Counted from the first letter of the stretch, positions 1-9,100 are shown. The stretch is DNA of 12,924 nucleotides from Smittium culicis (GCA_001970855.1 LSSN01000644.1:1-12924), one strand, 5' to 3'. Notes: a model not told the origin generated them from the sequence alone. Numbers and translations: made by a program.

Positions 1-97
1 CAAAATTTCTGGAGGCCATCTCTTTGCACCGAACATTGATTCTTGAGAGAATTAAATGTTCACCAATCCCCTTGACTCGACGCCTAACAGGTACGGA

Positions 98-228
98 GGC
101 CCTACAGGGCCGGAGGGGAGTTGGCTGAGCAAATTTTTTATATAATATTTTTTAAGTAGTTTTATATTTATTTTATATATGTTTTAAACTTGTTTCAATA
201 TATTCCTTTAAAAAAAAAAAAAAAAAAA
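98..228 (+). repeat. Tandem repeat unit 1, poly(A)-tailed
   Basis: This 131-bp unit opens with the near-palindrome GGCCCTACAGGGCC (98-111), whose six-base arms flank two bases. It contains TTGGCTGA (121-128), continues as AT-rich DNA and ends in 19 A's (210-228). It is followed directly by a second copy starting with the same palindrome. Apart from a small indel near the tail, the two units differ at about five positions in their first 94 bases. Confidence 0.85.
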
Positions 229-348
229 GGCCCTACAGGGCCTGAGGGGTGTTGGCTGAACAGATTTTTTATATGATATTTTTTAAGTAGTTTTATATTT
301 ATTTTATATATGTTTTAAACATTCAATAAATTCCTTTAAAAAAAAAAA
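229..348 (+). repeat. Tandem repeat unit 2, poly(A)-tailed
   Basis: This 120-bp unit repeats unit 1 head to tail: palindrome at 229-242, TTGGCTGA at 253-260, a shared run of about 45 identical bases ending in GTTTTAAAC, then 11 A's (338-348). The A run abuts nine T's (349-357), giving an A/T palindrome at the right border. Compared with unit 1 it has a short deletion before the tail. Either a 5'-truncated copy landed in the poly(A) of unit 1, or the 3' region was duplicated in tandem. Confidence 0.85.
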
Positions 349-368
349 TTTTTTTTTCCAATTCATTT

Positions 369-829
369 TTAATATAAAATCTCGAAATTATGTCCGTTGT
401 TAGACTTGTCTGTATAAAGTGTATTTTTTACCATCTCAACATGACTGGATTAGCTTGAAAAAATTTCCAGAAATTGTTTAGACTTAATATTACATTGTGT
501 TAATTTTAATTTCTTAAGATTTTGGAAATGGCTCGATTTTTTGTTCGTGTGAGATTTAATCCTAGTTTTGATAAGATAATCAGAAATCGCACATCTACTG
601 AGACTCAAATCTACGGGTTAATTTTTTTTGGTTGAATGGGTATATGTTAGAATAGTAAAAGCATATCTCACTCGATGTAGTCGAAATGGTATGAATACGA
701 TAATCATTCGGGATGAAATTATATTTTTTTAATATTCATTGTTACCTTTTATGAATACCCACTTTTTTTTTACAGAAATAGTGTATTGTAAACGAGATAA
801 ATAATTAAACATTTTATTTCCAACAATTT
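369..829 (-). pseudogene. Decayed leucine-rich-repeat protein, possibly F-box/LRR
   Basis: One minus-strand frame runs from 812 to a stop at 371-369 (about 148 codons) with only three internal stops (731-729, 620-618, 452-450), far fewer than expected at this base composition. The longest open piece is 617-453 (55 codons). It holds two LRR-like cores, LSLSRCAI and LKKLKLTQCNI, both fitting LxLxxCxI, the second with the full LxxLxLxxCxI; the two cysteines are 33 residues apart, wider than the usual 26 or so. Upstream, FNYLSRLQYTISVKKKW (809-759) resembles the end of an F-box, but its YL-to-W spacing is two residues short, and a preceding LLEI lies in another frame. F-box/LRR proteins select targets for SCF ubiquitin ligases. 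The LRR reading is moderate and the F-box reading weak. The plus strand also has a 35-codon frame from ATG 528, which I take as its shadow. A miniature transposon lies about 40 bp upstream. Confidence 0.35.
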
Positions 830-870
830 AGCAGTTATTATTTAACGTCTATTAGTATCATTAATCTCTC

Positions 871-1060
871 TTAACCCTTTCCCGTTCATCACTAATAAAA
901 AAATCGATTTATATATTCGCTTATGATTTATAAGCAGTTATTTGCTGTTTTAGTATCATAAGCCGATAGTTCTCAGTCCTCGGGATTAGAGTGATTTAAT
1001 GGAACACAATTGGCTATGTTTAGTGGGTCAAAAATGTCTGCCAGCCCGGCAAAGGGTTAA
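871..1060. mobile_element. piggyBac-like miniature element, copy 1, with TTAA duplication
   Basis: A 182-bp non-coding element (875-1056) sits between two TTAA tetranucleotides (871-874 and 1057-1060). It begins CCCTTTCCCG and ends CGGCAAAGGG, so its ends are imperfect inverted repeats of about ten bases starting with CCC. TTAA target duplication together with CCC...GGG termini is the signature of the piggyBac superfamily. With no room for a transposase, this is a non-autonomous MITE that would need an enzyme from elsewhere. Internally it has a short stem, AGCAG/TTGCT, around 933-945. The subterminal GTCAAAAATGTCTGCCAGCC recurs in altered form in copy 2. Confidence 0.75.
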
Positions 1061-1229
1061 ATAATCCGAATTTATTGATTCGTTTATGGTTGATAAGCAA
1101 ATTTATTATTTGCTACTATTCTCCAGCTAACCAATATTTTTTAAGGAATCGGAATTTACTGTTTTTTGATGAATTCAGTTAACTATATCTTGTAGGTCAA
1201 AAATAGTCTACCACCCGTGAAAGGGTTAA
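1061..1229. mobile_element. piggyBac-like miniature element, copy 2, lacking its left end
   Basis: This is a second, diverged copy of the same family in the same orientation, sharing the central TTAA (1057-1060) with copy 1. Its right end matches copy 1 well: GGTCAAAAATAGTCTACCAC, then CCGTGAAAGGG, then TTAA at 1226-1229. The interior aligns with copy 1 from about the CGATTTATATATTCG stretch onward. The left terminal CCCTTTCCCG and roughly the next 15-20 bases are missing. A perfect seven-base hairpin, AGCAAAT/ATTTGCT with a five-base loop, occupies 1096-1114 and corresponds to the weaker stem in copy 1. Confidence 0.65.
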
Positions 1230-1631
1230 TAAATAAATAACTAATATAAAAATTATAACTAGCTTTTTTTTTCAATCACGGAATTTTATTGGTACGATAA
1301 CAATAAAAGAAAATATGCGGTAAAGTAAACTAAAAAAATAAAAGAGTTTGTGCATATTAACTCAAGCTAACCTATTAATCTCCTTTAGCTGAAAATTTAT
1401 GTCGCAAAAAAGTATTGTATATTTTTAATAATAATTTTTTTTTATTTATCGGTGAATTATTGGTATATTCTCAAAAAAAAAAAAAAATTTATGGCCTGTC
1501 GAGTTATAGTAAGTATGATTAAATATAGCTTATAGCCCAATAAAAAAATTTTAAGCTCTAAAAAAAATATAATGATGAAATGTATAATTCACACTTTATT
1601 TCGGCCAATAATGATATCATTAAATTATTAT

Positions 1632-1652
1632 CAGGCCAATAATGTTAAGATA
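1632..1652 (+). repeat. Dispersed repeat pair A, member 1
   Basis: This 21-base stretch, CAGGCCAATAATGTTAAGAT plus A, matches 6139-6159 at 19 of 21 positions in the same orientation. The nearby GGCCAATAATG at 1603-1613 repeats 11 bases of it. This suggests a small dispersed repeat family, but the match is short. Confidence 0.4.
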
Positions 1653-1962
1653 GAACTAATCAATCTCTTAACTAATAATCTCATACATTTTATCTTATCG
1701 GAGATTATTTATGAAGAAAACATTTTATAGCACAAAGTGTTATAGTTTATAAACTTATAGAAAAGAACCAATGGCCAATGAATAATTAGTACTTTTATTT
1801 AGCAATTAAAAATTTCATAAATTAACGAAAAAATAGAAATAATGAAATTCCTATTAAATTTTACCAATAATATTTAAATCAATTAATAGACAACCCAATA
1901 GCATTGATCTGCAACAAAGTGCTCTCTTCGTTCAATATCTACCACATTTTAATTGTAATAGT

Positions 1963-1973
1963 GGGGGGGGGGG
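1963..1973 (+). repeat. Homopolymer of 11 G's
   Basis: Eleven consecutive G's lie in surroundings that are about three quarters A+T, inside the interval bounded by the 1280/2110 inverted repeat. A run of this length could be a replication-slippage product or a sequencing or assembly artefact. It has too few separated G tracts to predict a G-quadruplex alone. Confidence 0.9.
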
Positions 1974-2139
1974 AAATTGATAAAAGGTTTAATGATAGCA
2001 ATGGTAGACAGGCACATGAGTTTATTTATATTAGATTATTGGGTTTTTTATAAACATTACATAGTTATCTATTTTTTACTTTATTAATCGATATTCTATT
2101 ATTTTTATTGTACCAATAAAATTCCAAAATAAAAAAAAG

Positions 2140-3226
2140 ATTTCTTAGAAATTTAAGAGCTAATTTACCTATAAAAAGTTTATAAAAAAATATTGCGCGT
2201 TAAAATTTTTTTAGTCAGCACATTAATTTAAATTATTCTCTAATTAAATTTTCAGCTTTGAATTATATAAACCATCATTTGTAGCTTAAAATTGAATTTA
2301 CATGAGAGTTATCTAATTATTAGGCTGGAAAGAATTTTATCTAGTCTTTTTTCATTAAAATAAATTGAAAAATAGTTATATTCATAATGAAAAAATCTAA
2401 AGAAAATGATTTTTTCAAAAAAATACTATTAGAATAATATCTTTGAATATATAATAGTATAAAAATACGCCATTGTTTATAACCACAGTTTATAGCATAA
2501 GTTAAAATATGCTATCATGGTTTTATTTAGAGCTAATTGATTTCCCCCTTTATACTTTATTATTTTCAGTAAAAGAAATTGCAAATACGTCATCAAATAA
2601 ATATTGCTCCTCAAACACTAGCAATTCACAAACCAATGGAATCAAATACAATATAACATAATATCAGAAAACAACTATTTTTATTTCAGGAATTTCTTTT
2701 CAGATAGAGTGTTATGCTAAAAAGGACTAAAATATTTTGATTATAGTAATATTTTATCCAGCACAGCTTTAAAAAATTAATACGAAATAACTATAATTTA
2801 TTAATTTTTAGCTAAATTAATGAAAATGCACATTCATAAATATTGTGGTGAGGGTCTTTAAATACGACTTATTTGTTTAATATTAATCTTTAAATAAAGT
2901 ATTTATATAAGATATCATTATGTATATTATTTTATTTATATATCAAATAAGCATTAATAAAATAAAACTATTTTGCTATTCGAGTTCATATAATTAAATA
3001 GATTTTTAAATATATACAATGTATAATAATAAATGAATAAATTTATTCTCAATTATAACAATGGGGAATTAAGTTAACATAATAAGATACCATAAGCCAC
3101 TTTTTGCCTTAGAAAAATTCCTGCCATTCGATTTTTTATAATTGAAGGTATATTTTTATTACAAAAAAAATCAGATAAAAAACAAAAATACAGTTTTTAT
3201 CTGGGCGTAAACTTGATTTAACTTAA
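2140..3226. other. Gene-free AT-rich stretch
   Basis: Neither strand has a reading frame I can support here. Sampled composition is low (8 of 60 G+C at 2401-2460). The stretch is A/T-rich single-copy-looking DNA with short A and T runs. The one item of note is the 15-base motif at 2535-2549 shared with 11500-11514. Faint minus-strand open pieces between 3061 and 3226 may be a tail of the relic that starts at 3227, but stops are frequent. Confidence 0.6.
2535..2549 (+). repeat. Dispersed repeat pair B, member 1
   Basis: AATTGATTTCCCCCT is identical to 11500-11514. The five C's make a chance match less likely in so AT-rich a window, and both copies are followed by T-rich DNA. The flanks align only weakly. 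Confidence 0.35.
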
Positions 3227-4958
3227 TTATTCCTGTATATGAGGCATTTTTAGCAGATTAGAAACTTTTTTTTTTCTTGGAAATTAAATTTCCAAATATG
3301 AATTAGGATAAGCTGTTGGTTGCATCAGATTATTCATTCGATAATTTTTGCTAAAAACATTTAAAAATGTAAGATATTTTAAGTAGGGAATTTATAATAG
3401 GAAAAATTCTGCTCCTCGAAATATTATCCTATATATGAAAACGTCAGAGGTTATAAATCGGCTGTATTCGATTTAAGAGTTTATTTTGGAGTATGTAAAT
3501 GATCATTTTTCTTGTGTGTTTATCTCCAATAATTTTATTTTTAGATTTCCCAATTCACTTATAGTCATTTTCATTCTCGAATCTATTTTTATATGCCATC
3601 TAATTTTTTCTGGTTACATATTAAACATTATATCGCTAATCATCAATAATCTGTTACAATTTGCCTCTACGTTTAATAAAAAAATCTGTCATATTGCCGA
3701 TGCTAGAAACATTCGTATATTTTGAATGTAAGATTTAAATCTATCGAACATATTTACTATTTATAATTAAATTATTTCGAGTAGTATTATAAGGAAATTT
3801 TTTATTAAGCGATGAGCTCATATCCAAAATTCTTTGTTTCTTTCGAATTTATATAAAATATGATATATGCTTTCGCATTTTTTGCACCAGCTGCGCTATG
3901 CGTCGAATGAATCTGTGAGCCCTTTTAAGCAAACATAGGCTCGCGGAAAGTTCTAAAAGGTCTAATGAAGTATTTTTTGTAGTATTTTCTGCGTCCATAG
4001 CGTAAAATATTAATTTATCCTATTTTTCCAATTATTGGTTTTTTGCCAAATCTTTTTTCCTAGAAAAAGTAATGAATTCCTTTTATAATTTCATTAAATT
4101 CTAACTGATTCTTAATTGTGGAAGTTTTAAACATATGCGCGGCAATCAATCTGTCAATTTTTGCAGATAAATTTGAATAATTTAACAGTAGTGGTTCAAA
4201 TTTTCAATAATTAAATGCTTTTTCTGTGAGTGTTTTTTTTTTGTGTTGATTTATTTTTATTACTTACACGTGACATAAAGTTTTTCCTAGCTCCACCCAG
4301 ATATCGACAAATCTTTCACCTTTTTATTTTGAAATTAGAATATAGTTGAGCTCAACTGTGCACTTTTAATTTAAAGCTACCCAAGTATGCATATTACCAT
4401 TATTTCAAGTAAATTTTTATAATCTACGAGGTTTAATTTATTAATCAAGTTTTCTATTTGTTGCTATCCAATCGCCTTTTTTTATTCAAGTATTCTGTAT
4501 TCGTTACTATCTCTTAAAATTTTCCGCCGTGGGAATTTAAAAAAGTCAAAAACTACAAAATTTAAAATAATGAATATAATTTTAAGCTTTCATAATCAAA
4601 ACAAAGTTTGTGTTCTGTAAATATATTTCTAACTCATTTCCCTCCTTGTTTTAGAGCAATTTTAGATCTTTGAGATTTTGTCAAACTTAGTATAAATTGA
4701 TGATTTTTTTCAAAAAAAAATTATCTACTCGGATTTTGATGAATAAATTATAGTAATAAAAAACACTGCTTTTTTTCTTCGATCCACATTCACAATATTT
4801 GCTGTTTTTAAATTATAAAATATTAAGCCTGATGAAACGCAATTGGTCATATCTTTTATTGAGAGTGCTATTCCAAATTTTTTAACAAAATATCTGCTTA
4901 TTTTTCTATTTGAATACACGTAGATAACATAGCGATCTGAATTCAAGTAGTTAAATAT
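3227..4958 (-). pseudogene. Probable decayed protein gene, family unknown
   Basis: This is a composition island: sampled lines count 22-45% G+C, against 10-17% further right. Minus-strand open segments follow one another. In order they are 4958-4728 (77 codons), 4203-4063 (47), 3998-3852 (49, from an ATG), 3848-3744 (35, same frame, after one stop), 3751-3692 (from an ATG, frame shifted), 3613-3506 (36) and 3391-3287 (35). The last group shares one frame from 3751 to 3227 with six internal stops. Residue mix is balanced (RFVDIWVELGKT at 4314-4279; LDLLELSASLCLLKRAHRF in the 49-codon piece), unlike the I/K/N/F-only products of the AT sea. A GTAAGT (4267-4262) and a CACAG (4228-4224) could bound a 44-bp intron, but joining them leads to a stop. 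I see no domain I can name. The plus strand also has an open stretch at 3477-3725, rich in I, F, L and N, which I treat as a shadow. It could instead be spaced exons or chance open frames. Confidence 0.35.
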
Positions 4959-5163
4959 CTATATATTTTTTGATATTCAGCTATTGAGAGGCAATTGATT
5001 CGAATACATTATCCATTGAATTCAGGTAATTCTAACTACCTAATATTTATTAAAATTCTTTTCTAGCATAAAATATTTAGTTTTTTGATTATTAAAAAGT
5101 TGATATTCGATTAAAACTGGCCGTATATTAGGAAATTAAGGCATATAAAATACTTAAAAAGGA

Positions 5164-5185
5164 TTTTTTTTTTAAAAAAAAAAAA
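5164..5185. repeat. T10-A12 palindrome
   Basis: Ten T's are followed directly by twelve A's, a perfect self-complementary tract able to form a hairpin or cruciform. A similar A11-T9 junction lies at 338-357 at the edge of the poly(A)-tailed repeat. This one has no GC-rich repeat beside it. Confidence 0.9.
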
Positions 5186-5593
5186 GCTTAATTTTGGATT
5201 TCATTTATACGATTTTAATTTTCTAGGTTGATAGAAAAGTTATTGTATTAATAGATTTAAAGAATAAATTTAATTTATCTATTAAATATTAATAAAAAAG
5301 TCTTTTGTAAATAATCTATAAGTGTAAATTGTATAGAATAAATAAAATTTATTTGAATATTATATTTCAGCTTTTGAGCTTTATAAAATTTTCAATATTA
5401 GATGATAATACATTTTTTTTTCGAATAGCAAATTGATTTTATAACTTTAGTATAAATAATTCATTTTTTTTAATCATTGGTTCTTAAGCTAAAACTATTG
5501 AAAAATATACTAGTAAGTTCAATATTACGAGTAAATATAGTGTCATTAAAAGGATTTAAAGTTAAATAAATCAAATATTAATCTATAAAAAAT

Positions 5594-5618
5594 CTATTTA
5601 GAATAGCCTATTTGACAC
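5594..5618 (+). repeat. Inverted repeat pair C, left arm
   Basis: CTATTTAGAATA then GCCTA then TTTGACAC matches the complement of 6692-6711 (CTATTTAGAATATTTGACAC), apart from a five-base insertion here. The 20 matched bases are divided 12 and 8. The arms lie 1.1 kb apart and flanks do not align, so this may be chance or a very old element. Confidence 0.3.
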
Positions 5619-6138
5619 TAGGTACTAGAAAACTCAATTATTCGAAACAGATAATTTGGAATTGACTAAACTAAATGATTAAAAATAATATCAACAAATA
5701 CCCTATTTATCCCTATTTTTTTTATTTTCATGGTAGTTATTACTTATAATTTAAGGCAATATAGATATATCTGCTACAAAATTCAAAATTTCAATTAAGA
5801 GCTAAATTTTTTTATTTTACAAAATACAATTTAAATAATGAAATTTCTATGCGATTAAAATTTTCTGTCGATTAGTTTTTCATTTTAATAACAATAAAAT
5901 TATATTGAAGGTTAATTTTTATATATTTATAATAGTATGGTTGATTTTTATCTGGTTATGAACATTATTGCGCAAAGCGGTACAGTATTTAAAATAGCAC
6001 ACTAATTTCAATAATAAAAAAACAAAAAAAACTCCCATTGCATCATTTACCAAGTAGAAATATCAAAATGTGATTAAATATAGGCAAATTAGAATTTATT
6101 CTCAGCTCTGCTAATTATATTGATGTCTTTGAGCCTAC

Positions 6139-6159
6139 CAGGCAAATAATGTTAAGCTA
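6139..6159 (+). repeat. Dispersed repeat pair A, member 2
   Basis: This is the second member of the pair, starting CAGGCAAATAATGTTAAG, 4.5 kb from the first. It is followed by a run of A's. I could not extend the similarity convincingly beyond the 21-base core. Confidence 0.4.
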
Positions 6160-6691
6160 AAAAAAAAAACATTTTTATATAAACCTTATTAAATTTTGAA
6201 GATTCAGTAATTTCTTTTGTTTTCTTATAGGCTCTTTGTTTAATTTTAATGTTTGACATGTTATTTTTGAGAATGGTTTTTCGAAATTAAGATTTTAATA
6301 TTTCGAATTTGAATTTGAATTTTTTTAATTTCAATTAATATTATATCATATAATGATAATGTACGAGATTTTTATGATTATTTTATTTAAAATTATATAA
6401 TAAAGTGTTTTTTTTTTATGTTTAAATATTTATATTTAGAATTAGCGAAGGCTAATATTTTTATAGAATACTGTAAATTAATTTATTATGACCAAAATTT
6501 GATTGCATAAGCGGGAAAATATTTAGTAGTAAATCATAGAATCCGATATTTAGATGATCTCTAATTTAATTTCGATAGCTTTCAAAATTTGGGAAGAAAC
6601 CAGAATTTATAAACTTTATTTTTATAATTATATTATGCTATTTTTTTTACGCTTTTATTTAAATGAATTGACAGATATTATGAAAAAGCAA

Positions 6692-6711
6692 GTGTCAAAT
6701 ATTCTAAATAG
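6692..6711 (-). repeat. Inverted repeat pair C, right arm
   Basis: This 20-base stretch is the reverse complement of the left arm at 5594-5618 without its five-base insertion. The interval between the arms has no supported gene. Confidence 0.3.
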
Positions 6712-9074
6712 ACTATTTGATAATTAATTCTTAAATGCTAAATGTTACTCAAGAATTTAAAGCAAAGCTAGATTTTTTAAAACACCCCCATAATTATCGG
6801 AAATATATAAGTCAATATATATTGTAATTCTTCATCTGATTCATATATTATGCATATATACTATTCGATATTACACTTGTATTTAATTTAGAATAATTTA
6901 AAATTTAAACTATATTCAATTAAAATCGAACTAAAAATTTTTTTTCATTAGCTATATTTTATTTATAAAATTTAAACTGAGTTATTAGAACATTTTCATC
7001 TTCATTTAATAATTATAATATGCAAATTAAAAATACAGAAATATACAATTTTTGCTGCAAAAAGCTGATCTGATTCTATCAAGAGCTTTTAGAATATTTT
7101 TTGTTATAAATAAAAGCTACTAAAGTATTTTAATAGCGATTTTATCTATAAATTGAGCTATTTTTAATATACTTCTGATTGGTATGAGAGAAATTAATTA
7201 TTTATTCGATTTTTATTTGCTAAATTTGATTGAATATTTATTTGATGTTCCTCTAAAATATTAATAAAGGGCAAATCAAAACTTGAAATGAAAAAATAAT
7301 GTATTATAAAAAGAGTTTTACTTGAAATGATATTGAATAAGTCAGCGTATTTAGTAGCCAATTTGAAGCTATTTCTTTTAATTTATTTATTAATTCAGAA
7401 TAATGTCATATTATATATATATATTTACAGCTTTAAAAAATAATCAAAAAATCAAAAGAGGTAAAATTGAATACACCAAGTATTTATTGAAATAAAAATA
7501 TGTATAAAACCATTTTTATAATAATTTCGATAATAGTTTAATACATTAAAGGCTTATGAATTTTTTTACAGGTATAATGGAAATTATAATTAGGATATTT
7601 TTCAAAAAAACGAAAAAAACCTAAGAAAATCTCGGTTCTAGAGCTTGGGTTTTCTAAAGGTCAATATATATAATTATTTTATTAATTTAAATAATAAGAA
7701 TTAATAAAATAGATAAATGAATCTAAATTAATTGATATAAAAATAAAGTGGATCACGATTGGACTTTTATTCTTCTATCCAAAAAAAACATATAATAACA
7801 AATTTTAATGTTAAAATAATAGTTTAATAAATATAAAATATAATTACAGCAAAAAAAAAAAAATTTATTCGCTAAAATGTTGAAATTATATAGTATTTGC
7901 AATAAAATATTCAATATTTGTATAAGTTAATTTTTCTATTGGAATTAAATAATGAAATTAGACGTGATAATTAACATAACTTGAATGCCGTAATATTAGA
8001 ATGTTTTTTAATAAGATTTTCTTAGAAAGCGTTTAAATATTTGTATAAAATAAAGTAAAAATCTCAGATTCTGAAACTTCGATAATTTATTAATACCAAA
8101 TAAATAAATTAATTAGCTCTTTAATAATTTATCAAAATAGAATAAATTTCCAAATAAAAGATGATTATGGTTACTAATATTTTCATATTTATTTTTTAAC
8201 GTGAATAATTTCAGTGAATTTTATAGAAAATTTGAAATTAAATAAAAATCTATAATTAATTGGAAAATAAAAATTTTTTTTTCATAGTTCTGTTTATATC
8301 AATAAACTTATAAATTATTAGAATACAAGATATACTATACAGAAACCAACCATTAATATTATTTTTTGAGAGTATCCTTAATAATAGACGTATACAGATA
8401 CAAAATTATTGAAGAGGGTAAGCAGAATTCATATATAATGCATATGTTCTGGAGTAAATAATTAAATTCAAAATAAATAAGTAAACAAAATTTATAGTTA
8501 AATTTCAATAAATTATGGGAATTTTTTTATATAAAATCAAATTATTGTATTAATGATTAAAATTGCATAGTACAGTATCAAAAAAAATAATTTAATATTA
8601 TTAATACAGCTACCTAAAGAATAGTTTTTGATTCTTTTTATAGTATAATAACAGGAAAAAAGACGAATAAAAAATTTTTAGATGTAAATAAAAGCAAAAT
8701 AAACATTAAAATAATAAAATGTGATAATACAGAGGATTTAATTTTTTAGAGGTAAATTTAAGATGTAATAATAATGTACTGCATTTTTTTTTTAATAAAT
8801 GAAAGTCCTTGACTAAAATAATTATAAATACTTTAAATTCAGCCTATTTCTAATAAAATAACCAAAAAACTATTAATCACAAGCTCGAAAGGAATTCATT
8901 TTAAATATATTTAAGAATTGAACTTTCAATATTTTATAAATTTATACAAATTAATACAAAAAAATTAAATTAAATCATTAAAATACCCTAATCGGAAAAG
9001 GTAACTTTTCGTTAAAAATTGATTATTTTATAAAACTAAAAAAATTATGGTTAATATAAAAAAAAAAAATTAAA

Positions 9075-9100
9075 ATTCTTATTCTTATTCTTATTCTTAT
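9075..9100 (+). repeat. (ATTCTT)n microsatellite, four copies
   Basis: Four perfect hexamer copies (9075-9098) plus two further bases. It follows a run of 12 A's (9058-9069) closely. Confidence 0.95.

Larger units (their letters stand above)
1..348 (+). mobile_element. 3' end of a poly(A)-tailed retroelement, cut by the window edge
   Basis: This is the only truly GC-rich part of the window: bases 61-120 are about 65% G+C by count, in a region otherwise near 10-30%. A reading frame is open from base 3 to a TGA at 126-128 (41 codons). After it the sequence turns AT-rich and ends in a run of 19 A's at 210-228. A 5'-shortened second copy follows and ends in 11 A's. An open frame, a TGA, a short AT-rich tail and poly(A) is the layout expected at the 3' end of a non-LTR (LINE-type) retrotransposon or a SINE derived from one. 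I recognise no protein motif in the 41 codons, and the minus strand is open over the same stretch, so coding is not proved. The element would extend left of the window. Confidence 0.45.
1263..2139. mobile_element. Possible decayed element bounded by inverted repeats
   Basis: The sequence GGAATTTTATTGGTAC at 1280-1295 is matched on the other strand by GTACCAATAAAATTCC at 2110-2125, a perfect 16-bp inverted pair. Similarity continues inward: 1280-1314 against the complement of 2125-2091 agrees at 31 of 35 positions. Outside the core, both arms have a C plus 8-9 T's, so the arms may reach 1263 and 2139. The enclosed 0.9 kb has no supported gene. This could be an old inverted-repeat DNA transposon or two opposed copies of one repeat. 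No target duplication is recognisable. Confidence 0.35.

Noticed and set aside
528..635. Plus-strand 35-codon frame starting ATG GCT CGA
   Set aside because: It looks protein-like, but the minus strand over the same bases gives two leucine-rich-repeat cores in a longer frame, so I treat this as a shadow.
1603..1632. Imperfect palindrome around GGCCAATAATGATATCATTA
   Set aside because: Arms do not pair cleanly. The direct repeat of GGCCAATAATG is the better description.
1890..1980. Short minus-strand protein-like pieces beside the G run
   Set aside because: Two different frames both look plausible over about 20 residues each and both hit stops at once. There is no motif, so this is indistinguishable from chance.
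3477..3725. Plus-strand open frame of about 82 codons, the longest in the window
   Set aside because: It has no ATG near its front (the apparent start at 3486 is TTG), its product is a run of I, F, L and N typical of the reverse of lysine- and glutamate-rich coding, and the minus strand here has a more balanced residue mix. Not excluded, but weaker than the minus-strand reading.
7429..7452. Recurrent TTTCAG or ACAGCTTT strings (also near 2254, 2763 and 5379) as splice acceptors or a repeat
   Set aside because: Only 6-9 bases are shared, flanks differ, and there is no open frame beside them.
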